From Streptomyces sp. JH14 (GTDB taxonomy: Bacteria > Actinomycetota > Actinomycetes > Streptomycetales > Streptomycetaceae): a stretch of DNA of 64,000 nucleotides. A program made the translations under genes and the position numbers. Each line of letters opens with the position of its first letter. Position 1 is the first letter of the stretch. The notes under the pieces were generated by a model. It was given only the letters and a program-made list of their open reading frames with translations. It had not been told where the DNA came from and made no database searches. The stretch is from NCBI RefSeq assembly GCF_029428675.1, contig NZ_JAJNEL010000001.1, forward strand, positions 1,674,001-1,738,000, read 5' to 3'. Positions 8,206 through 16,661 of the stretch are shown one piece after another.

Positions 8206-9033
8206 ATGGCGCGCGTACGACCGATGCTGGAAGGTGTTCCGGAGACCCTGTTGTGGACGCTCTACAACAGGGCGTACGAGGCGGGGCAGCCCTATCCCGT
8301 CATCGACGATCCGATGGCGCTGCAGCTGATGGCGGACCTGGACTACCCCTTCGAGGAGCGGTTCGGGCGGCCGAACGCGTTCCACTCGCAGGCTCAGGCG
8401 CTGCGCTCGCGCTGTTTCGACCTGGCGGTGCAGGGCTATCTGCGCGGCCACCCGCGAGCCACCGTGGTCGCGCTCGGGGACGGTCTGGAGACCGGCTTCT
8501 GGCGGGTCGACAACGGCCGGCTCGACTGGCTGAGTGTGGAGCTGCCGCAGGTCGCCGCGTTGCGGCGGACGCTGCTGCCGGCTTCGGACCGGCTGCGGAC
8601 GCTGTCCCGTTCGGTGACCGACCTGTCCTGGCTGGACGAGATCGAGGACCCGGCCGGCCGGGGTGTGGCCGTCACGACGCAGGGGCTGCTGATGTACCTG
8701 GACCCCGCCGACGTACGGAGGATCCTGGCGGCCTGCGCCGAACGGCTGCCGGGCGGAATGCTCGTCCTGGACTCGATGGCGCGCTGGCTGGCGAGGGGGA
8801 CGGTGGCCGGCACGTCGAAGGTCGGCTCCATGACGATTCCGCCGATGCGCTGGGCGATGAACCCGGGCGAGCGCAGGAAACTGCGCAGCGCGCACCCGAA
8901 CATCACCGAGGTGCACGCGCTGGGACTGCCGCGGGGGCGCGGTGCGATGGGCGAGCTGATCCGGCTCCAGCATCTGACGCCGGGCCTGCGGACGCTGACG
9001 CCCGCGATGACGCTGTTGCGGTTCGGGGCCTGA
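8206..9033 (+). CDS. LCM-family (leucine carboxyl methyltransferase-like) O-methyltransferase
   Basis: A 275-residue SAM-dependent methyltransferase. MLEGVPETLLWTLYNRA (7-23), then SQAQALRSRCFDLAVQGYL, the SAM motif VVALGDGLETGFWRVDN (about 87-103), SVELPQVAALR and TQGLLMYLDPADVRRIL are the family's hallmark order. Bacterial members methylate carboxyl or hydroxyl groups of small molecules, often polyketides; the substrate here is not known. It is 33 bp after cobU and has a good Shine-Dalgarno (GGAAGGA). Its place between cobU and cobT suggests the same operon, though no role in B12 synthesis is implied. Confidence 0.85.
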   Translation: MARVRPMLEGVPETLLWTLYNRAYEAGQPYPVIDDPMALQLMADLDYPFEERFGRPNAFHSQAQALRSRCFDLAVQGYLRGHPRATVVALGDGLETGFWRVDNGRLDWLSVELPQVAALRRTLLPASDRLRTLSRSVTDLSWLDEIEDPAGRGVAVTTQGLLMYLDPADVRRILAACAERLPGGMLVLDSMARWLARGTVAGTSKVGSMTIPPMRWAMNPGERRKLRSAHPNITEVHALGLPRGRGAMGELIRLQHLTPGLRTLTPAMTLLRFGA

Positions 9034-9073
9034 CCTCCGCCATCGGCTGACGAGGTGTCAGAAATGTGGCGGG

Positions 9074-9105
9074 TACTGTTCCGCAGTGAGCCCGCCGCCG
9101 GGCTC
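9074..9105 (+). promoter_or_regulatory. Candidate cobT promoter with a hairpin at the start of the transcript
   Basis: TACTGT at 9074-9079 is a -10 box. Six nt later is a GTG (9086) in frame with cobT, and immediately after it a hairpin with arms 9088-9094 and 9099-9105 (GAGCCCG/CGGGCTC, loop CCGC). Transcription probably starts near 9086, giving cobT either a leaderless longer form or a 60-nt structured leader. Confidence 0.4.
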
Positions 9106-9145
9106 ACCGGCCCACTCCACGTATCGACCCGCGAGGCAGACCCCC

Positions 9146-10300
9146 GTGAATCTGGACGACTTCTCCGACCTGATCGAACGCCCCGACGGCGGCGTACGGC
9201 GTGACGCCGAGGAACGCCGGGAGCGGCTGAGCGTGCCTCCGGGCGCCCTCGGCCGCCTCGACGAGCTCGGCGAATGGCTCTCGGCCGCTCAGCAGTCCGT
9301 ACCGGTCAAGCCGATCGAGCGGCCGCGCGTGGTGCTCTTCGCCGGTGATCACGGGGTGGCCGGGCTGGATGTCTCGGGCCGTGCCGCGGGGACCGCGCAC
9401 GAGCTGGTGCGGGCGACGCTGGACGGCGCGAGCCCGCTCGCCGTGCTGGCCCGCCGCTTCTCCGTACCGGTCCGGGTCATCGACGTCTCCCTGGACTGCG
9501 AGCCGGAGCTGCTGCCCGAGCCGGTCGTACGCCACCGGGTGCGCCGCGGCAGCGGCCGGATCGACATCGAGGACGCGACGACGGCCGAGGAGGCCGAGCA
9601 GGCGGTACGTCTCGGGATCGCGATCGCCGACGAGGAGGCCGACTCGGGCACCGATCTGGTCGTGCTCGGCGATCTGAGCGTCGGCGGTACCACGGCGGCG
9701 TCCGCGCTGATCGCGGCGCTGTGCGGCACGGACGCCTCGGTGGTCACCGGGCGCGGCGGCGCGGGCATCGACGACCTCGCCTGGATGCGCAAGTGCGCGG
9801 CGATCCGGGACGCGCTGCGGCGCGCCCGGCCGGTCCTCGGTGACCAGCTGCAGCTGCTGGCGACGGCCGGCGGTGCGGACCTGGCGGCGATGACCGGGTT
9901 CCTGCTGCAGTGCGCGGTGCGCAGGCTGCCGGTGATCCTGGACGGCGTGGTCTCCTCGGCGTGTGCGCTGGTCGCGCAGCGGGCCGCTTTCCGCGCCCCG
10001 GACTGGTGGCTGGCGGGCCAGGTGAGCGGCGAGCCGGCGCAGACGAAGGCGCTGGACCGGATGGCGCTCAACCCGCTGCTCGACCAGGGCGTCGTGGTGG
10101 GCGAGGGAAGCGGGGCGCTGCTGGCCCTTCCGCTGGTGCAGGCCGCGGCCGCGCTGGCCGCGGAACTGCCCGAGCGCGCACCGGCCGACGCCGATGAGGG
10201 CGCGGAGAAGGACGGGGAGGACGGCGACGGACAGGACGGCGAGGGTGCCGGTTCCGGTGCGCGGACGACCGGAGCGGACGGCGGCCCGGACGGCGACTGA
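9146..10300 (+). CDS. cobT: Nicotinate-nucleotide--dimethylbenzimidazole phosphoribosyltransferase
   Basis: A 384-residue cytoplasmic enzyme that activates the lower ligand of cobalamin by forming alpha-ribazole phosphate from nicotinate mononucleotide and dimethylbenzimidazole. The family start NLDDFSDLIERPDGG, PPGALGRLDELGEWL, VVLFAGDHGV (62-71), VLGDLSVGGTTAAS, TGRGGAGIDD and GVVVGEGSGA (catalytic Glu about 320) are all present. The last 43 residues (342-384) are an extra acidic, G/D/E-rich tail. GTG 9146 is chosen by homology; an upstream GTG at 9086 would add 20 poorly conserved residues but has a -10 box at leaderless spacing. Confidence 0.93.
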   Translation: MNLDDFSDLIERPDGGVRRDAEERRERLSVPPGALGRLDELGEWLSAAQQSVPVKPIERPRVVLFAGDHGVAGLDVSGRAAGTAHELVRATLDGASPLAVLARRFSVPVRVIDVSLDCEPELLPEPVVRHRVRRGSGRIDIEDATTAEEAEQAVRLGIAIADEEADSGTDLVVLGDLSVGGTTAASALIAALCGTDASVVTGRGGAGIDDLAWMRKCAAIRDALRRARPVLGDQLQLLATAGGADLAAMTGFLLQCAVRRLPVILDGVVSSACALVAQRAAFRAPDWWLAGQVSGEPAQTKALDRMALNPLLDQGVVVGEGSGALLALPLVQAAAALAAELPERAPADADEGAEKDGEDGDGQDGEGAGSGARTTGADGGPDGD

Positions 10301-10307
10301 CGACCCC

Positions 10308-10353
10308 GGTCGCGCTGCGGCCGCCGGCATCGGACACCGGCCGCAGCGCGACC
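10308..10353 (+). terminator. Terminator after cobT, 16-bp perfect stem
   Basis: Arms 10308-10323 and 10338-10353 with a 14-nt loop that contains CCGG on both sides. No T-tract. Confidence 0.8.
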
Positions 10354-10375
10354 CGCCATGACGCGTGATGCCCCA

Positions 10376-10381
10376 TATGAT
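10376..10381 (+). promoter_or_regulatory. -10 box giving a probable leaderless transcript
   Basis: TATGAT sits 8 nt before the ATG at 10390; there is no Shine-Dalgarno sequence. Confidence 0.5.
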
Positions 10382-10389
10382 CGCGTTTC

Positions 10390-12171
10390 ATGGGAGAGGT
10401 CCGATTGGCCGGTGGGGGTGCCCGGCGGAGCACCGTCCGCTCACGACGCGGCGCGGCATTCGCCATCTGGTACCTGCGCGTCGTGTCGTTCATCAATTTC
10501 CTGAGCGCCGTCTGGGTCACGCTCGGCCAGGACCTCCGCCGGCACAACACCGAGAACTACTTCACGCCCTATCTGCTCACCGCGGGCTTCTCCTCCGGGG
10601 TGGTCGCCCTCTTCCTGGCCGTCACCATGCGCCGACGCAAGCGGGCCGCCTGGATCGTGAACATGGTGCTGAGCGGCCTGCTGCTCCTGCTCTTCGCCTT
10701 CGTGATCGCCTTCCCCGAGGTCCGGCAGTATCCGCAGAACTGGATCTCCCTGGTCCTCACCGCGATGTTCGTGCTGGCCCTGATCCTGGGCCGGCGGGAG
10801 TTCTACGCCAAGGGAGACCGGTCCAATCCGAAGCTGGCGGCCGCGGTCGCGGTCGGCGGGCTGCTGATCACCTCGCTGATCGCCACCGCGCTCGTCACCG
10901 TCACCAACACCGCGCACGACGCGTACCGCTCGACCTTCCTCGACCGCTGGCGCTATGGCGCGCTGCGGCTGGTCTCGGTCGCCGCCGACAACTCCCGCTT
11001 CCCCGGCATCACCGTGCCCGGCCGGGTCAATGTCGTCATCAACATCCTCTCCACCCTGCTGCTCATCGCCGTCGTGTACGCGGCCTTCCGCTCCCGCCGG
11101 GCCGTCGACCCGATCACCCCCGAGGACGAGGACCGGCTCCGCGCCCTGCTCGACAAGAACGGCGACCGCGACTCGCTCGGCTACTTCGCGCTGCGCCGGG
11201 AGAAAAGCGTCATCTGGTCGCCGACCGGGAAGGCCGCCGTCGCCTACCGGGTGGTCGGCGGGGTCTCGCTCGCCTCCGGTGACCCGATCGGCGACCCGGA
11301 GGCCTGGCCCGGCGCGATCGAGCCATGGCTGGCCGAGGCCCGCGAACACGGCTGGATCCCCGCGGTGATGGGGGTGAGCGAGGAGGGCGGCACCGTCTAC
11401 GCCCGGCACGGTCTCGACGCCCTGGAGATCGGCGACGAAGCGATCGTGGAGACGGCCGAGTTCACCCTCGACGGGCGGGCGATGCGGACCGTCCGCCAGG
11501 CGTACAACCGGGTCAAGCGCGCCGGGTACGAGGTGACCGTCCGCCGCCACGCGGACATCCCCGACGGCGAGATGGCCGAACTGCTGCGTCGTGCCGACGA
11601 CTGGCGCGACGGGGAGACCGAGCGCGGCTTCTCGATGGCGCTCGGACGGCTCGGCGACCCGGCGGACGGGCAGTGCGTGATGCTGGAGTGCCGGGACAGC
11701 GGCGAGGCCCCGGGCCAGGGCGAGTTGCGCGCCGTACTGAGCTTCGTGCCCTGGGGTCCGAACGGTCTGTCGCTGGACCTGATGCGCCGTGACCGGAACT
11801 CCGAGAACGGCCTGATGGAGTTCATGGTCATCGAACTCCTGCAGCGCGCCCACGCAATCGGGATCACTCAGGTGTCGCTGAACTTCGCGATGTTCCGGTC
11901 GGTCTTCGAGAGGGGATCGCGGCTCGGCGCCGGACCGGTGCTGAGGATGTGGCGCTCGCTGCTCAGCTTCTTCTCGCGCTGGTGGCAGATCGAGTCGCTC
12001 TACCGCGCCAACGCCAAGTACCGGCCGATCTGGGAGCCGCGCTTCATGCTCTTCGAGAAGAGCTCCGACCTGCTGCGCATCGGCATCGCCGCCGCCCGCG
12101 CCGAAGGGTTCCTGGAGGCTCCCGGCCTGCCCAAGTGGATGCACCGCTCCCATCTGGGGACCCGAAGATGA
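10390..12171 (+). CDS. MprF/LysX-like phosphatidylglycerol aminoacyltransferase
   Basis: A 593-residue membrane enzyme. The N-terminal part has about six hydrophobic helices (roughly 25-45, 55-75, 82-105, 112-130, 155-175, 215-235), far fewer than a full MprF flippase. The C-terminal soluble domain (about 255-575) is the DUF2156/GNAT-like synthase fold: SLGYFALRREKSVIWSP, AYRVVGGVSLASGDPIGD, YNRVKRAGYEV, MEFMVIELLQRA, VSLNFAMFRS. Such domains transfer an amino acid from aminoacyl-tRNA to phosphatidylglycerol, lowering surface charge and raising resistance to cationic peptides. Lysine as donor is the usual case but is an inference. It overlaps the next gene by 4 bp (ATGA). Confidence 0.85.
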   Translation: MGEVRLAGGGARRSTVRSRRGAAFAIWYLRVVSFINFLSAVWVTLGQDLRRHNTENYFTPYLLTAGFSSGVVALFLAVTMRRRKRAAWIVNMVLSGLLLLLFAFVIAFPEVRQYPQNWISLVLTAMFVLALILGRREFYAKGDRSNPKLAAAVAVGGLLITSLIATALVTVTNTAHDAYRSTFLDRWRYGALRLVSVAADNSRFPGITVPGRVNVVINILSTLLLIAVVYAAFRSRRAVDPITPEDEDRLRALLDKNGDRDSLGYFALRREKSVIWSPTGKAAVAYRVVGGVSLASGDPIGDPEAWPGAIEPWLAEAREHGWIPAVMGVSEEGGTVYARHGLDALEIGDEAIVETAEFTLDGRAMRTVRQAYNRVKRAGYEVTVRRHADIPDGEMAELLRRADDWRDGETERGFSMALGRLGDPADGQCVMLECRDSGEAPGQGELRAVLSFVPWGPNGLSLDLMRRDRNSENGLMEFMVIELLQRAHAIGITQVSLNFAMFRSVFERGSRLGAGPVLRMWRSLLSFFSRWWQIESLYRANAKYRPIWEPRFMLFEKSSDLLRIGIAAARAEGFLEAPGLPKWMHRSHLGTRR

Positions 12172-12992
12172 GACCGGTGACCGCCCTGCGCACGGCAGCC
12201 CGCCGCGAGTGGGGGCCGCCGCTGTCGGCCGTACGCGGCACGCTCGCCGCCTCCCGGCTGCGGGCCGTCCCGATGACACTGGGAGCGGTCTGCCTGACGG
12301 CGCTGCTCCAGCTCGTGCAGAACGAGCCGTGGGGTTTCGGGCCGGTACAGAACCTCGGATCGGTGCAGGCCGAGGATCCGCTGTGGACCGCCCTGCTGCG
12401 TACCCCGCTGTCGCTTTTCGTACCCGCGCTGGATCTGCCCGTGTGGGGTGCGCTGGCCCAGGTGCTGGTGGTGTTCGGGATCGCCGAGATCTGTCTGGGC
12501 CGGTGGCGCACCCTGCTCATCGCGTACGTCGCGACGCTGGCCGGGACGCTGTACGCACGGATCGGCGTCGCGATCGGCCCCGACGGGCTGTTGGGGCTGC
12601 CCGTGTCGGACGCGCAGGTCGTCGACACCGGCCCGTCGGCGGCGGTGGTCGGGCTCGCGGTCTACGTGTGCCATGCCTACCGGGCCTGGCTGACCGGGGC
12701 GTTGGTGATCGTGGCGATGGCGGTCGAGGTGCTCTTCAAGAACAACCTGGCGGGAAAGGAACATCTCGCCGCGATCGCCGCGGTGCTGGCCCTGTGCTGC
12801 TTCACGGTCCGGTGCGACCGGCGCCGCCGGCTGCACGCCCGCCGCGATCAGGGTTTGCGCACCGGGACCGGGGTCCGGTCCGGTGCGCCGCCGATCAGGT
12901 CCTGGAATCTGCGGCGCGGGCCGGCCCAGCGGCGGTCGTGGTGGTACGCCCGCAGCACGGCCCTGGACCGGGCACGGTGCCGGTTGCGGTAG
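12168..12992 (+). CDS. Rhomboid-like membrane protein
   Basis: A 274-residue integral membrane protein translationally coupled to the MprF-like gene. About six helices follow a basic N-terminus (roughly 34-50, 78-92, 95-108, 115-133, 155-172, 175-190, then 200-214). VDTGPSAAV with S157 and NLAGKEHLAAI with H199 sit where the Ser-His dyad of rhomboid proteases would be, but the serine motif is GPSA rather than GxSG, so proteolytic activity is doubtful. After about residue 216 the chain is R-rich (RCDRRRRLHARRDQ) and runs 145 bp into the 3' end of the opposing gene; this tail may come from a lost stop codon. Confidence 0.7.
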   Translation: MRPVTALRTAARREWGPPLSAVRGTLAASRLRAVPMTLGAVCLTALLQLVQNEPWGFGPVQNLGSVQAEDPLWTALLRTPLSLFVPALDLPVWGALAQVLVVFGIAEICLGRWRTLLIAYVATLAGTLYARIGVAIGPDGLLGLPVSDAQVVDTGPSAAVVGLAVYVCHAYRAWLTGALVIVAMAVEVLFKNNLAGKEHLAAIAAVLALCCFTVRCDRRRRLHARRDQGLRTGTGVRSGAPPIRSWNLRRGPAQRRSWWYARSTALDRARCRLR

Positions 12993-13609
12993 AACCGCTT
13001 CGCCCACATCGACGTCGGCCGGGCCAGCCGCACCGCGCCGAACAGGGCCACGAAGGGCACCAGGGCGCCGATCACCGCCATCCGCGCCTTGCCCTTGAAC
13101 AGCGCGATCAGCACGAAGCAGAAGTTGACCACCAGCGTCAGGACGATGCCCAGTCGGCCCTGCTGCTGATCGCTGCTCAGCTCGTTGACCCCGAGCGGCG
13201 AGAAGCCGGCGAGGATCAGCAGGACCAGCGCCGCGGTGAGGACGACGACCTCGACGCTCTGGCGGCCCTCCTCGGTCCAGTACACGTCGTCGAGATGGAG
13301 GATCAGGGCGAACTCGTCCAGTACCAGCCCCGCACCCGCCCCGAAGATCACCGCGCAGAGGCCCGCCGCAAAGCCCTGCCGCCCGCTGGAGACCGCGCCG
13401 AAGCCGCCGATCACGGTCAGCACCACACCCGGCACCACATGGTGGACGTGCAGGCCGCCCGGTGTGATGTTGCGGAACGGCCCCTTCCCTGCACGGATCA
13501 GCCGGGTGATGAGGCGGGTGACGGCGAAGGTCAGCACGAACGCGGCCAGCGCAAGGAGCAGGGGCAGCTTGCCCGGCTCGACAAAGTTCTGATCGAACCA
13601 GTGACCCAT
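12848..13609 (-). CDS. Integral membrane protein of unknown function
   Basis: 253 residues with five to six helices (about 17-37, 54-70, 75-92, 128-143, 162-182, 190-207). Conserved-looking polar features are HVHHVVPG in a loop before helix 2 and VLDEFALILHLDDVYW with acidic residues and histidine, which could bind a metal, but no enzymatic family is recognised. The C-terminus is basic. The ATG at 13609 has a GGGAG Shine-Dalgarno 8 nt upstream on the minus strand; the frame stays open 18 codons further but without a better signal. Convergent with, and overlapping, the rhomboid-like gene. Confidence 0.75.
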   Translation of the reverse strand: MGHWFDQNFVEPGKLPLLLALAAFVLTFAVTRLITRLIRAGKGPFRNITPGGLHVHHVVPGVVLTVIGGFGAVSSGRQGFAAGLCAVIFGAGAGLVLDEFALILHLDDVYWTEEGRQSVEVVVLTAALVLLILAGFSPLGVNELSSDQQQGRLGIVLTLVVNFCFVLIALFKGKARMAVIGALVPFVALFGAVRLARPTSMWAKRFYRNRHRARSRAVLRAYHHDRRWAGPRRRFQDLIGGAPDRTPVPVRKP

Positions 13610-13685
13610 GCCACTCACTCCCGATGAATCCGCTTTCGTGGCGTTCTGCAGTGTTTCGGCCAATCTATCGACCGGGCGCAGCGAT

Positions 13686-13691
13686 TAGCCT
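13686..13691 (+). promoter_or_regulatory. -10 box giving a probable leaderless cobS transcript
   Basis: TAGCCT ends 7 nt before the GTG at 13699 and no Shine-Dalgarno sequence intervenes. Confidence 0.5.
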
Positions 13692-13698
13692 GCGCGCC

Positions 13699-14478
13699 GT
13701 GACCTCCCCGAACAGCCACGGCATACGTTTCGCCATCGGCACCCTGACCGTGCTCCCCGTCCGCGTCACCCGCTGGGACCGCGAAGCGGCACGCGCCGGG
13801 ATGCTGTGCGCCCCGCTCGCCGGTCTGGTGGCGGGGGTGCCGGCGGCGGTGGCCGGCGGGCTGTTGCTGCTGTCCGGCTCGGGGCCGCTGCTCGCCGCGG
13901 TGGCCTCGGCCGCGGTACCCGCGGTCCTCACCCGGGGGCTGCATCTCGACGGCCTCGCGGACACGGCGGACGGCCTCGGCAGCGGCAGACCGGCCGAGGA
14001 CGCGCTGCGCATCATGAAGCAGTCGGACATTGGGCCGTTCGGTGTGATCACCCTGCTGTTCGTGCTGCTGGCCCAGGTCGCCGTCCTCCAGCAGCTGTAC
14101 GCGCAGGGCTGGACGCACGGCGCGGTGGCCGCGGTCGTCGCCGGGGTCACCGCCCGGCTGGGGCTCACGCTGGCGTCCCGTCAGGGCGTGCCGCCGGCCC
14201 GGCCGGAGGGGCTGGGCGCTGCCGTGGCGGGCACGGTTCCGGTGCCGTGGGCGGCGGGTGCGGCCGTGCTGGTGGTGGCCGCGTGCGCGGGGGCGGGGGC
14301 GGTGTTCGGGGGGTACGGGGCCCTGCACCACGGGCTTGCGGTGATGGGCGGGCTGGTGGGCGCGCAGGTGGTGCTGCGGCACTGCGTGCGCAGGTTCGGC
14401 GGGGTGACGGGGGATGTGTTCGGGGCGGTCGCGGAAGTGGCGGCGACGGGGGCGCTGGTAGTGCTGGCCGTGGGGTGA
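13699..14478 (+). CDS. cobS: Adenosylcobinamide-GDP ribazoletransferase (cobalamin synthase)
   Basis: A 259-residue polytopic membrane enzyme that joins adenosylcobinamide-GDP and alpha-ribazole to finish cobalamin. The signature RGLHLDGLADTADGLG (79-94) with its acidic metal-binding residues and IMKQSDIGPFGV (105-116) are typical. The remaining chain is six or more hydrophobic helices rich in A, G, V. It belongs with cobU and cobT 5-7 kb upstream, so three of the four nucleotide-loop steps are in this window. It is divergent from the membrane protein at 12848-13609, with only 89 bp between starts. GTG 13699 is chosen from the -10 spacing and the family start. Confidence 0.93.
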   Translation: MTSPNSHGIRFAIGTLTVLPVRVTRWDREAARAGMLCAPLAGLVAGVPAAVAGGLLLLSGSGPLLAAVASAAVPAVLTRGLHLDGLADTADGLGSGRPAEDALRIMKQSDIGPFGVITLLFVLLAQVAVLQQLYAQGWTHGAVAAVVAGVTARLGLTLASRQGVPPARPEGLGAAVAGTVPVPWAAGAAVLVVAACAGAGAVFGGYGALHHGLAVMGGLVGAQVVLRHCVRRFGGVTGDVFGAVAEVAATGALVVLAVG

Positions 14479-14791
14479 GGGGCCGCCGTCGGCCGTTGCG
14501 TCCTCCGCCACCGGACGGGCTCGATACGCGCGCCGGGCGCCCTGCTCGTCCGTGCATCTCCAACCGCCCCTGCGGACAAGGCAGGTTCCGGCACCGCACC
14601 CCCGGTCCGGACCGGCCGGAGACGCGGCCGTGCGCACGAACAGACCGCAGACGGCCCGCCGCCGTGATCGGACGGCGCAGGCGCGCGTAGGCTCGTTCCC
14701 GGCACATTGCGGCCGCGTCTACGATGCGCCGGGCACGGTCGGCCCACCCCTCGACCGACAACGAACTCAACGGAAGCGAGATTTCACCACC
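14479..14791 (+). promoter_or_regulatory. Gap between cobS and pepA
   Basis: 313 bp without a credible gene. TAGGCT (14688-14693) and TACGAT (14720-14725) are possible -10 boxes for pepA, each without a convincing -35. No strong hairpin or RNA motif was seen. Confidence 0.3.
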
Positions 14792-16336
14792 GTGACTGCT
14801 CTCACTCTCAGCACTGCCGGTGCGGCGACGCTGCGCGCCGACGCACTCGTCGTCGGCGTCGCCAAGGGAGCCAAGGGCCCGGTCGTCGCACCGGGTGCCG
14901 AGGCCGTGGACAAGGCGTTCGACGGAAAGCTCGCCACCGTCCTGGAGACCCTGGGCGCCTCCGGTGCCGAGGGCGAAGTGACCAAGCTGCCCGCGCCGGC
15001 CGGCCTCAAGGTCCCGGTCGTCGTCGCGGTCGGACTCGGTCCGGTCCCGGAGAAGGACGTGGCATTCGACGGCGAGGCGCTGCGCCGTGCCGCCGGCTCC
15101 GCCGCGCGTGCGCTGACCGGTGCGAAGAAGGCCGGCTTCGCGCTGCCCATCGTCTCGGTCGAGGACGCCGAGGCCGTCGCCGAGGGCGCGCTCCTGGGCG
15201 CGTACGCCTTCACCGCGTACCAGGGCGGCGAGAACAAGCTCGCCCCGAAGAACAAGCAGAACGGCAACGGCGCGAAGCTGCCGCTCGCCGAGGTCGCCCT
15301 GCTCGGCACCAAGCCGCGCGACAAGGCCTTCAAGGCGTCCGCCGAGCGCGCCGTCGCGCTCGTCGAGGAGATCAACCGCGCCCGCGACCTGATCAACACC
15401 CCGCCGAACGACCTGTACCCCGAGTCCTTCGCCGCCGTGGCCACGGCCGCCGGCAAGGAGCACGGCATCAAGGTGCAGGTCCTCGACGAGAAGGCGCTCG
15501 TCAAGGGCGGCTACGGCGGTCTGCTGGGCGTCGGCCAGGGCTCCACCCACGGCCCCCGCCTGGTGAAGCTCGCCTACACGCACCCGAAGGCGGAGAAGAC
15601 CCTGGCCCTGGTCGGCAAGGGCATCACCTACGACTCGGGCGGCATCTCGCTGAAGCCGGCCGGTCACAACGAGACGATGAAGTGCGACATGAGCGGCGCC
15701 GCCGCCGTGTTCGCCGCCGTCGTCGCGGCCGCCCGTCTGGGCCTCCAGGTCAACGTCACCGGCTGGCTGGCGCTCGCCGAGAACATGCCGTCCGGCAGCG
15801 CGACCCGTCCGGGCGACGTGCTGCACATGTACAGCGGCAAGACCGTCGAGGTCCTCAACACGGACGCCGAGGGCCGGCTCGTCCTCGCCGACGCGCTCAC
15901 CCGGGCCTCCGAGGAGAACCCGGACGCGATCGTCGACGTGGCGACCCTGACCGGCGCGATGGTCCTGGCACTGGGCCACCGCACGTTCGGCATCATGGCG
16001 AACGACGACTCCTTCCGTACCTCCATCCACGAGATCGCCGAGGAGGTCGGCGAGGCCTCCTGGCCGATGCCGCTCCCGGCCGACCTGCGCAAGGGCATGG
16101 ACTCCCCGACCGCCGACATCGCCAACATGGGCGAGCGGATGGGCGGCGGCCTTGTGGCCGGTCTGTTCCTGAAGGAGTTCGTGGGCGAGGGCATCGCCTG
16201 GGCGCACCTGGACATCGCGGGCCCGGCCTTCCACGAGGGTGCCCCGTTCGGCTACACGCCGAAGGGCGGCACCGGCTCCGCGATCCGCACGCTGGTGAAG
16301 CTGGCGGAGCGCACCGCCTCCGGAGACCTCGGCTGA
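14792..16336 (+). CDS. pepA: Leucyl aminopeptidase (M17)
   Basis: A 514-residue cytoplasmic di-metal exopeptidase that removes N-terminal residues from peptides. The N-terminal macro-like domain (about 1-180) is followed by the catalytic domain with K276 and D281 (VGKGITYDSGG), D299 (KCDMSGAA), and the M17 signature NTDAEGRL (356-363) that supplies D358 and E360. THPHARL-type segments and the C-terminal GGTGSAIRTLV are conserved. GTG 14792 gives the family start TALTLSTAGAATL; the Shine-Dalgarno is weak (GGAAGCGAG). A strong terminator follows, so it is monocistronic. Confidence 0.95.
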   Translation: MTALTLSTAGAATLRADALVVGVAKGAKGPVVAPGAEAVDKAFDGKLATVLETLGASGAEGEVTKLPAPAGLKVPVVVAVGLGPVPEKDVAFDGEALRRAAGSAARALTGAKKAGFALPIVSVEDAEAVAEGALLGAYAFTAYQGGENKLAPKNKQNGNGAKLPLAEVALLGTKPRDKAFKASAERAVALVEEINRARDLINTPPNDLYPESFAAVATAAGKEHGIKVQVLDEKALVKGGYGGLLGVGQGSTHGPRLVKLAYTHPKAEKTLALVGKGITYDSGGISLKPAGHNETMKCDMSGAAAVFAAVVAAARLGLQVNVTGWLALAENMPSGSATRPGDVLHMYSGKTVEVLNTDAEGRLVLADALTRASEENPDAIVDVATLTGAMVLALGHRTFGIMANDDSFRTSIHEIAEEVGEASWPMPLPADLRKGMDSPTADIANMGERMGGGLVAGLFLKEFVGEGIAWAHLDIAGPAFHEGAPFGYTPKGGTGSAIRTLVKLAERTASGDLG

Positions 16337-16346
16337 GTCTGTTCGG

Positions 16347-16380
16347 CGTGCGGCCCCGGGCATATGTCCGGGGCCGCACG
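16347..16380 (+). terminator. Terminator after pepA, 13-bp perfect stem
   Basis: Arms 16347-16359 and 16368-16380 (CGTGCGGCCCCGG and complement), 8-nt loop, followed by TGTTCTTCT. Confidence 0.85.
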
Positions 16381-16464
16381 TGTTCTTCTGCCGGCACCGT
16401 TGCGCCGACTCACCCGGGTTTCGCTCTGGACGAAATCAGGATGTCTCTACGCACTGGTAACCAG

Positions 16465-16490
16465 CCGGGACGGACGATCGTCCGTCCCGG
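16465..16490. promoter_or_regulatory. 26-bp perfect palindrome upstream of lpd
   Basis: The segment 16465-16490 is its own reverse complement, centred on GACGATCGTC, 172 bp before lpd in a 325-bp gap (16337-16661). With no loop it is more likely a protein-binding site than a terminator. Just before it is CTGGTAACCAG (about 16454-16464), a second near-perfect inverted repeat. No clear -10/-35 was identified in the rest of the gap. Confidence 0.5.
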
Positions 16491-16661
16491 ACCCGGGCCC
16501 CGCGTCCCGCCCGCCGTCAACAAGTGCGAAGATGGGTTCTCGGCAGGACAGGGCCCCCACCACAGGGCCGAACAACAAAAGCGGCCGAACACCAGCCGAC
16601 CGGCCGGTCACACCCCAGCGACGGGGCCCGGCGTACGGCGCACATGCATGGAGGACGTGAC

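Noticed and set aside
14165..16363. 732-codon minus-strand open frame opposite pepA
   Set aside because: Shadow frame created by high GC; pepA on the plus strand has all catalytic residues.
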